Shown one piece after another: positions 1 to 8,786 of a stretch of DNA of 64,000 nucleotides (within the stretch, counting starts at the first letter, position 1; every line of letters begins with the position of its first letter). The DNA comes from Parabacteroides goldsteinii DSM 19448 = WAL 12034 (GTDB lineage: Bacteria > Bacteroidota > Bacteroidia > Bacteroidales > Tannerellaceae). The stretch lies in NCBI RefSeq assembly GCF_000969835.1, contig NZ_KQ033913.1, positions 124,001 to 188,000 on the forward strand, read 5' to 3'. The translations under genes and the position numbers were made by a program. The notes under the pieces are model-generated. The model ran no database searches and was not told the DNA's origin. It saw nothing but the letters and a program-made list of their open reading frames with translations.

Positions 1-303
1 ATGGATAGCGATGTCTGGGTGGAAGACGCCTCGATCGCTTCTATCTATATGCAACTCCAGGCGGAAGATCTGGGTCTGGGCAGCTGTTGGTGCCAGATAC
101 GTAACCGGCAGACGGAAGATGATGCGGATGCCAATGTGTATGTCCGTAGCCTGCTGGATATTCCTTATCAGCTGGAGGTGCTCTCAATTATCGGTTTCGG
201 TTATAAGGACCAGGAACGCAAACCGTTTGATGAAGCGCATTTGCAATGGGAAAAGATTCACCTGGGCACTTATAAAATGCCGGAAGAAAACAAGGAAGCA
301 TGA
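1..303 (+). CDS. Nitroreductase family protein, C-terminal part
   Basis: This is the last 100 residues of a gene that begins before the window; the ATG at base 1 is probably an internal methionine. The segment DASIASIYMQLQAEDLGLGS followed by a hydrophobic strand and IIGFGYKD is the typical C-terminal half of the FMN-dependent nitroreductase fold, where the family is usually 170-200 residues long. Such enzymes reduce nitro- or quinone-like substrates with NAD(P)H in the cytoplasm; the substrate cannot be told here. The stop overlaps the next start as ATGA (300-303), so it is the first visible gene of a co-transcribed run with the DUF2520, KdsC-like and Maf genes. Confidence 0.75.
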   Translation: MDSDVWVEDASIASIYMQLQAEDLGLGSCWCQIRNRQTEDDADANVYVRSLLDIPYQLEVLSIIGFGYKDQERKPFDEAHLQWEKIHLGTYKMPEENKEA

Positions 304-1067
304 AAATAGTTTTTATCGGAGCCGGAAATCTGGCGACACGTTTGTCGCTCGCTATGCAACGGGTTGGTATGCAGATTGGTCAGGTGTACAGCCATACAGA
401 GGCGAGTGCCCGTCAGTTGGCAACACGACTAGGGTGTCCGTGGACGAATGATTTATCCGCTTTGCAGGAAGATGGCGATCTGTATGTCTTTTCACTGAAG
501 GATACTGTCTTGTCGGATGTAATATCGAAGGTCAAACCGAATAACGGTATGTGGGTCCATACGGCAGGAAGTATGCCGATGAGCGTATTTGAAGGATATG
601 CCCAACGTTTCGGAGTTCTTTATCCTTTGCAGACATTCAGTAAGGGAAGGAATGTGAATTTTGATGTGATTCCTATTTTTCTGGAAGCAAACACGGATAA
701 GAATGCGGATTATCTGAAGAATATAGCCAGCGCTCTTTCTGAGAATGTTCGTTTTATGTCTTCGGAAAAACGCCGGAGTTTGCATCTGGCGGCTGTCTTT
801 GCCTGTAATTTTACCAATCATATTTATACATTATCTTATAAGTTACTGGAAAACGAATCCATTCCGGCAGATGTCCTTTTGCCGCTTATCGATGAGACAG
901 TATCGAAAATACATTCCATGTCGCCTGCTGCGGCTCAGACCGGGCCGGCAATCCGGTATGATGAAAATGTGATCAATAAACACCTGGCTATGCTGGACGA
1001 TCCGGATATGCAAGCGATCTACCGGCTTCTTAGTCAAAGTATACATAAGGAGGCCCAAAATGAGTAG
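300..1067 (+). CDS. Rossmann-like / DUF2520 domain protein
   Basis: The 255-residue product starts with a dinucleotide-binding motif ([11 protein letters not shown], residues 5-15), followed by a Rossmann fold and an all-helical C-terminal half with [16 protein letters not shown] at about residues 161-176, as in DUF2520 proteins distantly related to F420-dependent NADP oxidoreductases and ketopantoate reductase-like enzymes. The substrate is unknown. The start overlaps the preceding stop by 4 bases and its own end overlaps the next gene by 8 bases, so tight translational coupling is likely. The order nitroreductase, DUF2520, KdsC-like, Maf is common in Bacteroidales (recalled, not searched). 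Confidence 0.85.
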   Translation: MKIVFIGAGNLATRLSLAMQRVGMQIGQVYSHTEASARQLATRLGCPWTNDLSALQEDGDLYVFSLKDTVLSDVISKVKPNNGMWVHTAGSMPMSVFEGYAQRFGVLYPLQTFSKGRNVNFDVIPIFLEANTDKNADYLKNIASALSENVRFMSSEKRRSLHLAAVFACNFTNHIYTLSYKLLENESIPADVLLPLIDETVSKIHSMSPAAAQTGPAIRYDENVINKHLAMLDDPDMQAIYRLLSQSIHKEAQNE

Positions 1068-1581
1068 TATCAATTATGACCTGACAAAGATAAAAGCATT
1101 TGTGTTTGACGTAGACGGCGTGCTGTCGTGCGATGTGGTATCACTTCATCCCAACGGCGATCCGATGCGTACAGTCAACATCAAAGACGGTTATGCCCTG
1201 CAACTGGCTGTAAAGAAAGGTTACCAGGTCGGGATTATTACCGGTGGCTATACGGAGGCAGTGCAAATCCGTTTTTCCCGCTTGGGTATTGAACATATAT
1301 ATATGCGGAGTGCCGTAAAGATACACGATTTCAATGATTTCCTGCAAAAGACGGGATTGACGCCTGAAGAAGTCATGTATGCCGGAGACGATATCCCCGA
1401 CTATGATGTGATGAAGCGGGTAGGCTTGCCGGTTGCTCCGGCGGATGCAGCCCCGGAAATCAAGCAAATAGCGAAATATATCTCCTTATGCAAAGGGGGT
1501 GAGGGTGTTGCCCGCGATGTGATAGAACAAACAATGAAAGCACAAGGCCATTGGATGAGCGCAGAAGCGTTCGGATGGTAA
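1060..1581 (+). CDS. kdsC: KdsC-type HAD phosphatase (3-deoxy-D-manno-octulosonate 8-phosphate phosphatase)
   Basis: The 173-residue protein is a C0-type HAD enzyme without a cap domain. Motif I is FDVDGVLS (residues 16-23, nucleophile and acid aspartates), motif II lies in GIITGG, and motif IV is [12 protein letters not shown], the usual KdsC signature. KdsC removes the phosphate from Kdo-8-phosphate in lipopolysaccharide inner-core synthesis and works as a tetramer in the cytoplasm. The length fits the family. Because sialic acid or other nonulosonate phosphatases look similar, the substrate assignment rests on family resemblance. It overlaps the DUF2520 gene and is followed 18 bases later by maf. 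Confidence 0.8.
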   Translation: MSSINYDLTKIKAFVFDVDGVLSCDVVSLHPNGDPMRTVNIKDGYALQLAVKKGYQVGIITGGYTEAVQIRFSRLGIEHIYMRSAVKIHDFNDFLQKTGLTPEEVMYAGDDIPDYDVMKRVGLPVAPADAAPEIKQIAKYISLCKGGEGVARDVIEQTMKAQGHWMSAEAFGW

Positions 1582-1599
1582 TAACAATGAAAAATAATT

Positions 1600-2190
1600 A
1601 TGCTGACTAACCTACAACATTACCGAATCGTGCTGGGATCTAACTCACCCCGGCGAAAAGAATTATTGGCCGGACTTGACCTCAAATTCGAGGTCGAAGT
1701 AATTCCCGGCATTGACGAATCATATCCTGATGACTTGACGGCAGACGAGATACCTGCTTATATCGCCCGTAAAAAGGCAGAAGCGTATCTGGAAAAAATG
1801 ACTGATAACGAATTGCTCATTACGGCTGACACAATCGTTGTCACTTATGGGCAACCGGATCGTATCCTGGGCAAACCGGCCGACCGTGAGGAAGCAATCG
1901 AGATGCTTTGCCACCTGTCGGACCATGTACATGAAGTCATCACCGGCGTTTGCCTGACGACTAAACAGAAAACGGTTTTTTTTTCCGTCTCTTCGGCAGT
2001 CGCCTTTTCCAAACTTGAAAAGGATGACATTATCTATTATGTAGATAAATACCGTCCGTACGATAAAGCCGGCAGTTACGGGATACAGGAATGGATCGGT
2101 TATGTCGGGGTAGAAGCTATCAACGGCTCATTCTATAATGTAATGGGGTTGCCAGTGCAACGGTTGTATCAGGAATTGAAAAAGTTTTGA
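1600..2190 (+). CDS. maf: Maf-family nucleotide pyrophosphatase
   Basis: The 196-residue product opens with the Maf signature SNSPRRKELLAGL (residues 14-26). It also has ITADTIV, LGKPADREEA and the C-terminal GSYGIQEWIGYVGVEAINGS, so all the usual conserved blocks are present. Maf proteins hydrolyse dTTP/UTP or modified nucleotides to monophosphates and are linked to cell division arrest when overproduced; the form with a Q/E in the GIQE block is usual for the dTTP/UTP type. The gene ends only 7 bases before the end of the convergent MBL gene, with no obvious terminator between them. Confidence 0.9.
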   Translation: MLTNLQHYRIVLGSNSPRRKELLAGLDLKFEVEVIPGIDESYPDDLTADEIPAYIARKKAEAYLEKMTDNELLITADTIVVTYGQPDRILGKPADREEAIEMLCHLSDHVHEVITGVCLTTKQKTVFFSVSSAVAFSKLEKDDIIYYVDKYRPYDKAGSYGIQEWIGYVGVEAINGSFYNVMGLPVQRLYQELKKF

Positions 2191-2197
2191 GTTGTAG

Positions 2198-3010
2198 TTA
2201 TTCTTCAATTTCAATAACTTTACCTGTATAATTATAGAATACACGGTTGCCGAATTGTTGGTAAAAGAGTGCATATTTGTCGACTCCAGTACAGTGGCAG
2301 ATACCAATCCTTTTGGGTTGAACCTTTTTTAGGTAAGAGGTAATCACATTGAATTTCTCCGTTTCTGCATTATGGATATGAAAACCACCCAAAACTAAAT
2401 CAGGTGATAATTTCAGAAAACTATGCTGTACAGTATGATAGATATTGGTGATTCCCCGATGTGAACAGGCACTGATAATTGAAAATGAACTGTTCGTTGT
2501 TAGGGTGATGGCTAGTTCATCGTCAAAACAATCGGGAATTTTTTTCTTTTCTCTTTGTGTATAGAAGTGGTCAAAATGTATATCTAGTGAGTCTATAATT
2601 TTTATTTGTGGGAAAATAAAGATACCCGGGACAAGTTCAATTATACTATTAATGTATAAGAAACGTGATTGGTCAAGCAGATTGGTATCTTTAATTCCGT
2701 TCTCTCTGTTATCTTTGAATTTGGGGTCGAATATTTCTTTTTTACAGACAATTCTAGCCGTTTGATTCAGTTCCATAAAATCACGTAATCCTCCGGTATG
2801 ATCGTTATGTCCATGTGAAAGTATCAAGTAGTTTACCTGTTTGAGGTCTATATTCAATGCATGGGCGTTGTGAATGAATAGATCGGATGCTCCGGTGTCA
2901 AAAAGTATCTTGTGTTTTGGTGTCTCAATATATAGTGACAATCCGTGTTCTCCTCGCAAACTGCGCTTGTAGGAGCAATTTTCAACCAGTGTTGTTATTT
3001 TGTATTTCAT
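2198..3010 (-). CDS. MBL-fold metallo-hydrolase
   Basis: The 270-residue protein carries the metallo-beta-lactamase metal motif SHGHNDHTGG (H66, H68, D70, H71). Further ligands are plausible at SACSHRGITN and in GGFHIHN. The overall order and the ending ICHCTGVDKYALFYQQFG resemble the subgroup annotated as 7,8-dihydropterin-6-yl-methyl-4-(beta-D-ribofuranosyl)aminobenzene 5'-phosphate synthase-like hydrolases. The true substrate is not known for most bacterial members. No signal peptide is visible, so it is probably cytoplasmic. It stands alone, convergent with maf. A 7-bp dyad at 3102-3123 lies about 90 bases upstream of its start. Confidence 0.8.
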   Translation of the reverse strand: MKYKITTLVENCSYKRSLRGEHGLSLYIETPKHKILFDTGASDLFIHNAHALNIDLKQVNYLILSHGHNDHTGGLRDFMELNQTARIVCKKEIFDPKFKDNRENGIKDTNLLDQSRFLYINSIIELVPGIFIFPQIKIIDSLDIHFDHFYTQREKKKIPDCFDDELAITLTTNSSFSIISACSHRGITNIYHTVQHSFLKLSPDLVLGGFHIHNAETEKFNVITSYLKKVQPKRIGICHCTGVDKYALFYQQFGNRVFYNYTGKVIEIEE

Positions 3011-3101
3011 AAACCTGAATTATTTTGTCTATAGAGTTTGTTTCAATTGTAAAGATAGATAAAAATGTATGAAGTGCGGCTTTTATCAAAGTCGCATTAT
3101 T

Positions 3102-3123
3102 ATAGGATGGTAAATTATCCTAT
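3102..3123. promoter_or_regulatory. Inverted repeat upstream of the MBL gene
   Basis: The arms ATAGGAT and ATCCTAT are perfect inverted repeats separated by 8 bases. The dyad lies between the divergent MBL gene and the attenuator region of the DUF262 operon. It has no T-run, so an operator is more likely than a terminator. Which gene it serves is unknown. Confidence 0.35.
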
Positions 3124-3363
3124 CTTATGAAATGATTTGGCATATCTTAATTGTTTCTTTGCATTAATATAGCAGTCTGTGATAAGTCGAATGATTGTAT
3201 ACTGTATTCAAAATTTTTGGTTACTTTTGTAGGTAAACAAAGAAAATAAAGAAACAGGAATAGATATTTAATGACATATTGCATAACTTGCTGACAATTA
3301 TTTGATTCGGTTAAATCTGGTAAATTAAACATGAGATCTGAAATAATTAGTCTAAGCATGTTT

Positions 3364-3469
3364 GTACCCTCACAAGGGCACAGACTGCTTTTACTTATTT
3401 GGATCTCAGGCTTACCAGAGCCGAACCGAACAGATAAGGGGAAAGACAGTACTGTGTCCTTCCTTTTTT
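3364..3469 (+). ncRNA. Candidate transcription attenuator / structured leader RNA
   Basis: An 8-bp stem can form between GGGCACAG (3376-3383) and CTGTGTCC (3452-3459, one G-U pair), enclosing a hairpin GGCT/AGCC (3409-3412 with 3419-3422). The 3' strand of that stem overlaps the terminator hairpin GGAA-A-GACA (3440-3448) with TGTC-C-TTCC (3455-3463), which is followed by six T. The two folds exclude each other. CCCT (3367-3370) can also pair with AGGG (3375-3378) and would trap the 5' strand of the first stem. This is the layout of an attenuator or riboswitch. It lies 57 bases before the zinc-knuckle gene. It matches no RNA family known to me. The folds were made by eye. Confidence 0.45.
3436..3469 (+). 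terminator. Intrinsic terminator in the leader of the DUF262 operon
   Basis: A stem of about 8 pairs with one A-C mismatch (3440-3448 with 3455-3463) is followed by TTTTTT at 3464-3469. There is no complete gene just upstream on this strand, so it probably ends a leader transcript. Confidence 0.5.
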
Positions 3470-3525
3470 ATAACTGGGGATGCTGAAAACCGCATAGAGT
3501 AGGCATAACATTAAATCTTTACATT

Positions 3526-3777
3526 ATGGCTAATTATTATTGTGAGTATTGTGGCGCAAAGTATTCAAATCTCTCTAGTTTGACAACATGCTCTTGTCCA
3601 AGGCATCCGAATGGTCTGAATAGAGGAAAACACAAACTGTATGAGGGGAGTGAAAAGAGTAAATACACCTGTAAATATTGCGGGTTACAATATTCTTCTC
3701 TTGCCACGTTGACTACATGTAGTTGCCCGAGGCATCCGAACGGTTCGAATAGAGGAAAGCATGCTCCTGCGTTATGA
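3526..3777 (+). CDS. Small double zinc-knuckle protein
   Basis: The 83-residue protein consists of two near-identical units of about 36 residues. Each has CxYCG, a short SSLTT-type spacer, CSCPRHPNG, then NRGKH. The four Cys/His positions per unit suggest one zinc site each. Between the units lies a short linker (LYEGSEKSK). No enzyme motif is present; a nucleic-acid or protein adaptor role is an inference. The stop at 3777 overlaps the upstream-most start of the DUF262-DUF1524 gene by 17 bases, so the two are probably translated together. Short proteins with this repeat occur widely in Bacteroidales, to my recollection, but I know no named function. Confidence 0.7.
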   Translation: MANYYCEYCGAKYSNLSSLTTCSCPRHPNGLNRGKHKLYEGSEKSKYTCKYCGLQYSSLATLTTCSCPRHPNGSNRGKHAPAL

Positions 3778-5488
3778 GAATAGTATGTGTGAATATGAAA
3801 TAAAAAGCAGATTATTAGTTATGAAAGAAAAGTTAATCAGTTCTTTAGGGGAGTATCTTGCTGACCATAAAGATATAGTGATTCCTTATTATCAGAGAGG
3901 TTATATTTGGGGAAAGTCGCGTGGTTCGGAAAAGGATTCAGTGCAGTTTCTTTTGGAGAGTATAAACGGGCATTTTAACGATAAAAAAGATTTATTCCTA
4001 CAAGGAATGACTATTTGTGAGTCTGATGATAATATTGAACTTATTGACGGACAACAAAGAACGACCTTTTTTTACTTGTTACTTTGTTATTTGAAATACG
4101 ATAAGCTCTTTGATCTGAAATATCCGATTCGTATTGAATCACAACATTTTTTAGATCGTTTAAAGTCAATGAGCAGAAATGAAATTGTGGAGTTTTGTCA
4201 TGAGGATGAAACAGAAGGGTTTCAAGATATATACTACTTTAAAAAAACGATTCGCTCTATACATGAAATGCTGGAAGATTTCAACGAAGAACAGATTATG
4301 CACTTGCGTGAATATTTGTTGGAGCATATTAAATTCCTGTTTATTTCTATTCCTAAAGAGAAAGCTACGATTGTATTTTCAATGATGAATGGAAGTAAAG
4401 CAGAAATGCATACCGAGGAAATTATTAAAGCAGAAATACTTCGACTGGTTTCTTTAGAAGACAATTCGCTTAATAATGATGATGTAGATGCGGTTCGTTG
4501 GGAACAAAATTTATTGCGTAGCAAGTATGCACGAGAATGGGATAAATGGCAATATTGGTGGAATCGTGAAGAGGTTTCCTGTTTTTATCATACGAAAAAT
4601 GTAATGGGATTGCTTATACGAACTTATTATGATTCATTAAAGAAAAATGATTCATTAAAGAATGTGTATAGCTTTGAAAATTTCAGAGACTTGTGCTTGA
4701 AAGGTGACAGGAAGAATGCAAAGGATACTTTTTATAAACTTCGTCATTTGCAAAAAAGATTTGAAGATGTCTATAATAATTATGAATTACATAATAAAGT
4801 AGGAGCAATATTGTATTTGCTTTCCGAAAATGATAGGAGTAAGTTTATTAGGTCTTATTTCTCAGAAGAAAAAATAGACAAAATAGATGATTACTATAAA
4901 TATGTTTTTCTGAGTGCATCGCATACCGAAATTGAAAAGAACGATACAGATGAAATTCTTCAATTGAAGAAAGAAGAAGTAGTAAAAGCATTGGAAAGTG
5001 ATAATTTGTATAATGAAGCTTATGATTATGCTTTTCGGCAGTTACTACGTCTTAACATAGATGCAGATACACAATTGAACAGATGTTTTGATTTTAGTAT
5101 TGTGCAGAAGAAATCGTTGGAGCATATTCACCCTCAGTCTAAAGTATATCATAAAAAAGATGGTTATTGTTATAGCGATAAGGATGGGAATGTAATAGAA
5201 GTAATAGAACCTGGTATGATTGACAAGGCTGATTTTGAAAACTGTTCACAGCATTGTATAGGAAACCTGGTATTATTATATAAAAATGAAAACTCGGCTT
5301 TTAGTAATAAGGATTTTCAAGATAAGAAAAAGATATATTTTGATTTGAAAAGAGAGGAAGCATTTAAAAGCCGACATTTATTACATAGCCTTTCCGTTTT
5401 TGCAAAAAGTGAATGGGGTAAAGATCAAATCAAAGAAAACAAAGAATGTATCATAAAAGAAATAAGAAATTACTATGGAATACAATAA
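3761..5488 (+). CDS. DUF262-DUF1524 protein, GmrSD-like putative nuclease
   Basis: The 575-residue protein has an N-terminal DUF262 domain with IPYYQRGYIWG (about residues 41-51) and the ParB-like nucleotide motif DGQQRTT (96-102). A C-terminal DUF1524-like HNH region has LEHIHPQS (about 450-457) and then GNLVLLYKNENSAFSNKDF. In GmrSD and related type IV restriction enzymes, DUF262 binds and hydrolyses NTP and DUF1524 is the His-Asn-metal nuclease. Both parts are here in one chain. Starts at 3761, 3785 or 3821 are possible; the second and third avoid the overlap with the zinc-knuckle gene. The 3' end overlaps the next gene by 14 bases. A phage-defence role is inferred from the family. Confidence 0.8.
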   Translation: MLLRYENSMCEYEIKSRLLVMKEKLISSLGEYLADHKDIVIPYYQRGYIWGKSRGSEKDSVQFLLESINGHFNDKKDLFLQGMTICESDDNIELIDGQQRTTFFYLLLCYLKYDKLFDLKYPIRIESQHFLDRLKSMSRNEIVEFCHEDETEGFQDIYYFKKTIRSIHEMLEDFNEEQIMHLREYLLEHIKFLFISIPKEKATIVFSMMNGSKAEMHTEEIIKAEILRLVSLEDNSLNNDDVDAVRWEQNLLRSKYAREWDKWQYWWNREEVSCFYHTKNVMGLLIRTYYDSLKKNDSLKNVYSFENFRDLCLKGDRKNAKDTFYKLRHLQKRFEDVYNNYELHNKVGAILYLLSENDRSKFIRSYFSEEKIDKIDDYYKYVFLSASHTEIEKNDTDEILQLKKEEVVKALESDNLYNEAYDYAFRQLLRLNIDADTQLNRCFDFSIVQKKSLEHIHPQSKVYHKKDGYCYSDKDGNVIEVIEPGMIDKADFENCSQHCIGNLVLLYKNENSAFSNKDFQDKKKIYFDLKREEAFKSRHLLHSLSVFAKSEWGKDQIKENKECIIKEIRNYYGIQ

Positions 5489-7670
5489 ATTGGAAATTGG
5501 AAAATCGTATACATTGTCAGATTTATTGGCTAAAGATAATAAAATAGTAATACCTGATTTACAGCGTGATTATTGCTGGGGTACAACCCAAAACAAAGAA
5601 GGTTATTATTTGGCAGAGGCTTTTGTTAAAAGTCTTATTAATAAGATGAATAGTGAAACTATGAACTTAGGGATTTTATATGGCTATGAAGTACCTAAGG
5701 GGCATATTCAGTTATGTGACGGGCAACAACGAATTACTACATTGTTTTTGTTGCTTGGTATGTTAAATAGAAAAGCGAATAATGCGTTTAGGGGAAGGCT
5801 CATGTCGGAATTAGAAATAAATGACGGTAGGGAACCTTATTTGCAGTATGCTATTCGGGAAAGTTCTCTCTATTTTTTGAGTGATTTGGTCTGGTACTTT
5901 TTTATAAACGATAATGGTTTGAGGGTTGATGATATAAAAAAACAGTCCTGGTATTTTAAAGAGTATGATTATGATCCCAGCATTGTTAGCATGTTGGCGG
6001 CAATGTCGCAGATAGAGAAGTTGATACAAGATGAAGCTGTTGAGTGTAAGACTTTTGGTGAATTTGTATCTACAGGTTTATCTTTTATATATTATGATAT
6101 GGGGAGCAGAGCGAACGGAGAAGAGACATTTGTCATTATCAATACGACAGGTGAACCTTTGTCTGCAACGGAAAATTTGAAACCTTTGTTGATCACAAAG
6201 CAACCTGAAGAGCAACAAGCCGAGTGTAGCAATAAATGGGAAAATTGGGAAACTTATTTCTGGCATAACAGAAAAGGGGGCGGCAATAAAAAGAATGATA
6301 CCTCGGATAACGGGTTGAATGAATTTTTTAGATGGGTGATGCTGTTGGAAGCGGATCTCAAAAGTGAGCGTTTTAAATCTATCCAAGCCGGCAAAAGTGT
6401 AAAGTTTGATACAGACATAGCATTTGACAAGATTGATTCGTTTTTTGATATAGTTAAGTTTTTATTTGATAAGGAGAAAGGAGTATTCAAGAATAATCAG
6501 GATTGGCTCTCTCCGGATGAAAGTAGTAACTATCGGAACTCGCAGATAGCTCTGTTCCGTTTACTTCCTGTCATGGAATATGTCAAGCGTTTTGGAAAGG
6601 AAAATGAAAGAAATATTCTCCGGGTAAAAATGTTTTTTCGTAATTTGGCCAAGAACGATCGTATTTCAAAAAACATAGAGGGGTTGGTTGCCGAGTCGGT
6701 AAGAATAATCAGAGAATTGCCTGATGCGGATATTGCTTCGTTATTGAGTGTGGAAAATGTTTCCAAACTGATATTGAGTGAAGAGAATATATTGAAATTA
6801 ACTCTATATCGAAATAAGATAGGAAATGAAAGAAATGAGTTGGAAGAAAGATTCTGGCATTCGGAAGAACATCCGATTTGGAAGGGAGAGATACTTCCTC
6901 TTTTGAAATGGAGTATTTCAAATGAAAGCATTGATGTCAATTTATTTGATCAATATAATCGAGTGTTTACAGGACTATTTCATGACACATTGGAATATCC
7001 TGAGTTGGATATAACTCGTCGGGCTCTTTTAACCAGAGGTCTGAAGGAATATCCTAAAATATTTAATGGATATACTAATACTTCATTCTGTTGGGAATAT
7101 TCTGATTGGCAAACTTTAATAAATGAGAATGTAGCCGTGATGGGTGCCTTTTTCAAGGAATTGATTAAGGAGGATGATATCTATGTGAAGCAACAAGAAA
7201 TGATCGAGAAGTATCCTGATGAAAAAGATTATGCCGAGTTTGTAAAAATACCGGAACTGTTGAAGTATTGTGAACAAAAGAATATTCAATGGCGGGGAAA
7301 TAGTTTGGGCTGGATATTGATACAAAGAAAGAAAGCTACGAAATTTGCTAATCTGAAATCTTATCGGTTGTATTTGGAGTTGAAGCAGCGATTTGTTTCT
7401 AACACAGATTGGAAAATTGACTTTTGGAGTAGTGACTCGAGTTGTGCTTTTATGGAGAAAGCTGGTGGAACTGCTATTGACGTATGGCATACGGGGGATA
7501 ACAAATATGCATTAAATTTATTTAACCGGGTTGCTAATAAAAGTTTTTCCATGTATTCGGAAGTGGCAAACAAGAGCGGATTATTATGGAACGGATTTCG
7601 TTACGAATTAAAGAATGAAGAGAAAGATCGGATAATAGAATTAGTAGATCAATTGCTTCATCTGTTGTAA
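5475..7670 (+). CDS. DUF262 domain protein without HNH domain
   Basis: The 731-residue protein starts with a DUF262 domain: IPDLQRDYCWG (residues 26-36) and LCDGQQRITTLFLLLGML (80-97). The long C-terminal half contains no HNH/DUF1524 motif that I can see, so it looks like the NTPase/sensor partner of the preceding nuclease fusion. The paired arrangement of one DUF262-DUF1524 and one long DUF262 protein is recurrent in Bacteroidales (recalled). The start ATG lies inside the last codons of the upstream gene (14-base overlap), which indicates coupled translation and probably a fixed ratio of the two proteins. Its ligand is unknown. The gene is AT-rich compared with the ribosomal genes that follow. 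Confidence 0.8.
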   Translation: MEYNKLEIGKSYTLSDLLAKDNKIVIPDLQRDYCWGTTQNKEGYYLAEAFVKSLINKMNSETMNLGILYGYEVPKGHIQLCDGQQRITTLFLLLGMLNRKANNAFRGRLMSELEINDGREPYLQYAIRESSLYFLSDLVWYFFINDNGLRVDDIKKQSWYFKEYDYDPSIVSMLAAMSQIEKLIQDEAVECKTFGEFVSTGLSFIYYDMGSRANGEETFVIINTTGEPLSATENLKPLLITKQPEEQQAECSNKWENWETYFWHNRKGGGNKKNDTSDNGLNEFFRWVMLLEADLKSERFKSIQAGKSVKFDTDIAFDKIDSFFDIVKFLFDKEKGVFKNNQDWLSPDESSNYRNSQIALFRLLPVMEYVKRFGKENERNILRVKMFFRNLAKNDRISKNIEGLVAESVRIIRELPDADIASLLSVENVSKLILSEENILKLTLYRNKIGNERNELEERFWHSEEHPIWKGEILPLLKWSISNESIDVNLFDQYNRVFTGLFHDTLEYPELDITRRALLTRGLKEYPKIFNGYTNTSFCWEYSDWQTLINENVAVMGAFFKELIKEDDIYVKQQEMIEKYPDEKDYAEFVKIPELLKYCEQKNIQWRGNSLGWILIQRKKATKFANLKSYRLYLELKQRFVSNTDWKIDFWSSDSSCAFMEKAGGTAIDVWHTGDNKYALNLFNRVANKSFSMYSEVANKSGLLWNGFRYELKNEEKDRIIELVDQLLHLL

Positions 7671-7691
7671 AAGCATAATAGAAATAATACC

Positions 7692-8603
7692 ATGACAAAA
7701 GATCTGTTTGATCGATATATCTGGTTGGTAGATACGATTTACCGCACCGAAAAGATTACATTTGAAGAAATAAATGAAAGATGGCTTCGCTCAAAATTAA
7801 GTGGAGGTGTGGATATTCCACTTAGGAGTTTTCATAATTGGCGTACAGCCATAGAGCAGATTTTTAATATAAATATTGAATGTAATCGCAAAGGTGGTTA
7901 TTATTACTATATTCAAAATGTGGACGATTTGGAAAAGGATGGCTTTCGCAACTGGTTATTGAATACTTTCACTGTGAATAATCTTATTAACGAAAGTCAT
8001 TCTTTGAAAGATCGGATCTTGTTTGAAGAGATTCCTTCAGGCAGGCAATATTTGACTCCTGTTATCGAAGCTATGCACGAAGGACTGGAAATAAAATTAT
8101 ATCATCAAAGCTATTGGTACGATGAGCCGAAAATCTATACCGTACAACCCTATTGTGTAAAGGTGTTCAGGCAAAGATGGTATATTATAGGTTTTTGTAA
8201 AGAACGTAATGCTATCCGTATATTTTCCTTGGACAGAATCCACTCATTGACAGTTTTAGAGTCGCACTTTATTTATCCTAAAGAGTTTGATCCGGCAGGC
8301 TATTTCATTAATAATTTCGGTATTATAGTAGGAGAAGGGAAAGTCGAGCGTATCCGTATTAAAGTTTATGGGTTACATTATTATTATATCCGTGCTCTTC
8401 CTTTGCATCCTTCTCAAAAAGAGATAGAGGCAACAGAAGAATATGTTATTTTTGAATATCTGATGGAACCAACTTTCGACTTCAAGCAGGAACTGCTTTC
8501 CAGAGGTGCTGAAGTAGAGGTATTATCTCCAAAGTTTTTTAGAAATGAAATGTTCGAGGCTGTGAATGAAATGCTTGATAGATACAAGTATAATTATTTG
8601 TAA
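7692..8603 (+). CDS. WYL-domain transcriptional regulator
   Basis: The 303-residue protein has an N-terminal winged-helix-like region (about residues 1-75), and a WYL domain in the second half. The signature there is RQRWYIIGFCKERNAIRIF (about 160-178) with SLDRIHSL and the Arg-rich ligand pocket expected for the family. WYL proteins bind nucleic acid or nucleotide ligands and often repress defence operons (for example BrxR/CapW types). It follows the second DUF262 gene by 21 bases on the same strand, so it likely controls this operon; where it binds is not shown by the sequence. A partner for the attenuator at 3364-3469 or the dyad at 3102-3123 is possible. Confidence 0.85.
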   Translation: MTKDLFDRYIWLVDTIYRTEKITFEEINERWLRSKLSGGVDIPLRSFHNWRTAIEQIFNINIECNRKGGYYYYIQNVDDLEKDGFRNWLLNTFTVNNLINESHSLKDRILFEEIPSGRQYLTPVIEAMHEGLEIKLYHQSYWYDEPKIYTVQPYCVKVFRQRWYIIGFCKERNAIRIFSLDRIHSLTVLESHFIYPKEFDPAGYFINNFGIIVGEGKVERIRIKVYGLHYYYIRALPLHPSQKEIEATEEYVIFEYLMEPTFDFKQELLSRGAEVEVLSPKFFRNEMFEAVNEMLDRYKYNYL

Positions 8604-8667
8604 ATTACTGTTTTTTGAATTTAAGATGCCAGAGATTTCTTTTCTTTTGCAAAAAAAAGTACTATTT

Positions 8668-8699
8668 CTTGCATAATATATTCGGAAACAGTACTTTTG
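8668..8699 (+). promoter_or_regulatory. Promoter for rplU-rpmA
   Basis: CTTG (8668-8671), 20 bases, then TACTTTTG (8692-8699) match the Bacteroidales -33/-7 promoter. It lies about 88 bases before rplU, leaving a leader of roughly 80 bases. Confidence 0.65.
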
Positions 8700-8786
8700 C
8701 AGTCTGAAATTCCGCAGAGGGTAAACAAGTGATATGGAATATGTATCCACCCCCGGGACATAACCTGTTTAAATATAAAAAGACAG

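Noticed and set aside
3147..3359. 70-codon frame on the minus strand in the intergenic region
   Set aside because: It has an AT-rich, low-complexity product and overlaps the predicted leader of the DUF262 operon. No support beyond length.
3331..3486. 51-codon frame on the plus strand through the attenuator
   Set aside because: The frame crosses both stems and the terminator. The RNA structure explains the sequence better, although a leader peptide cannot be excluded.
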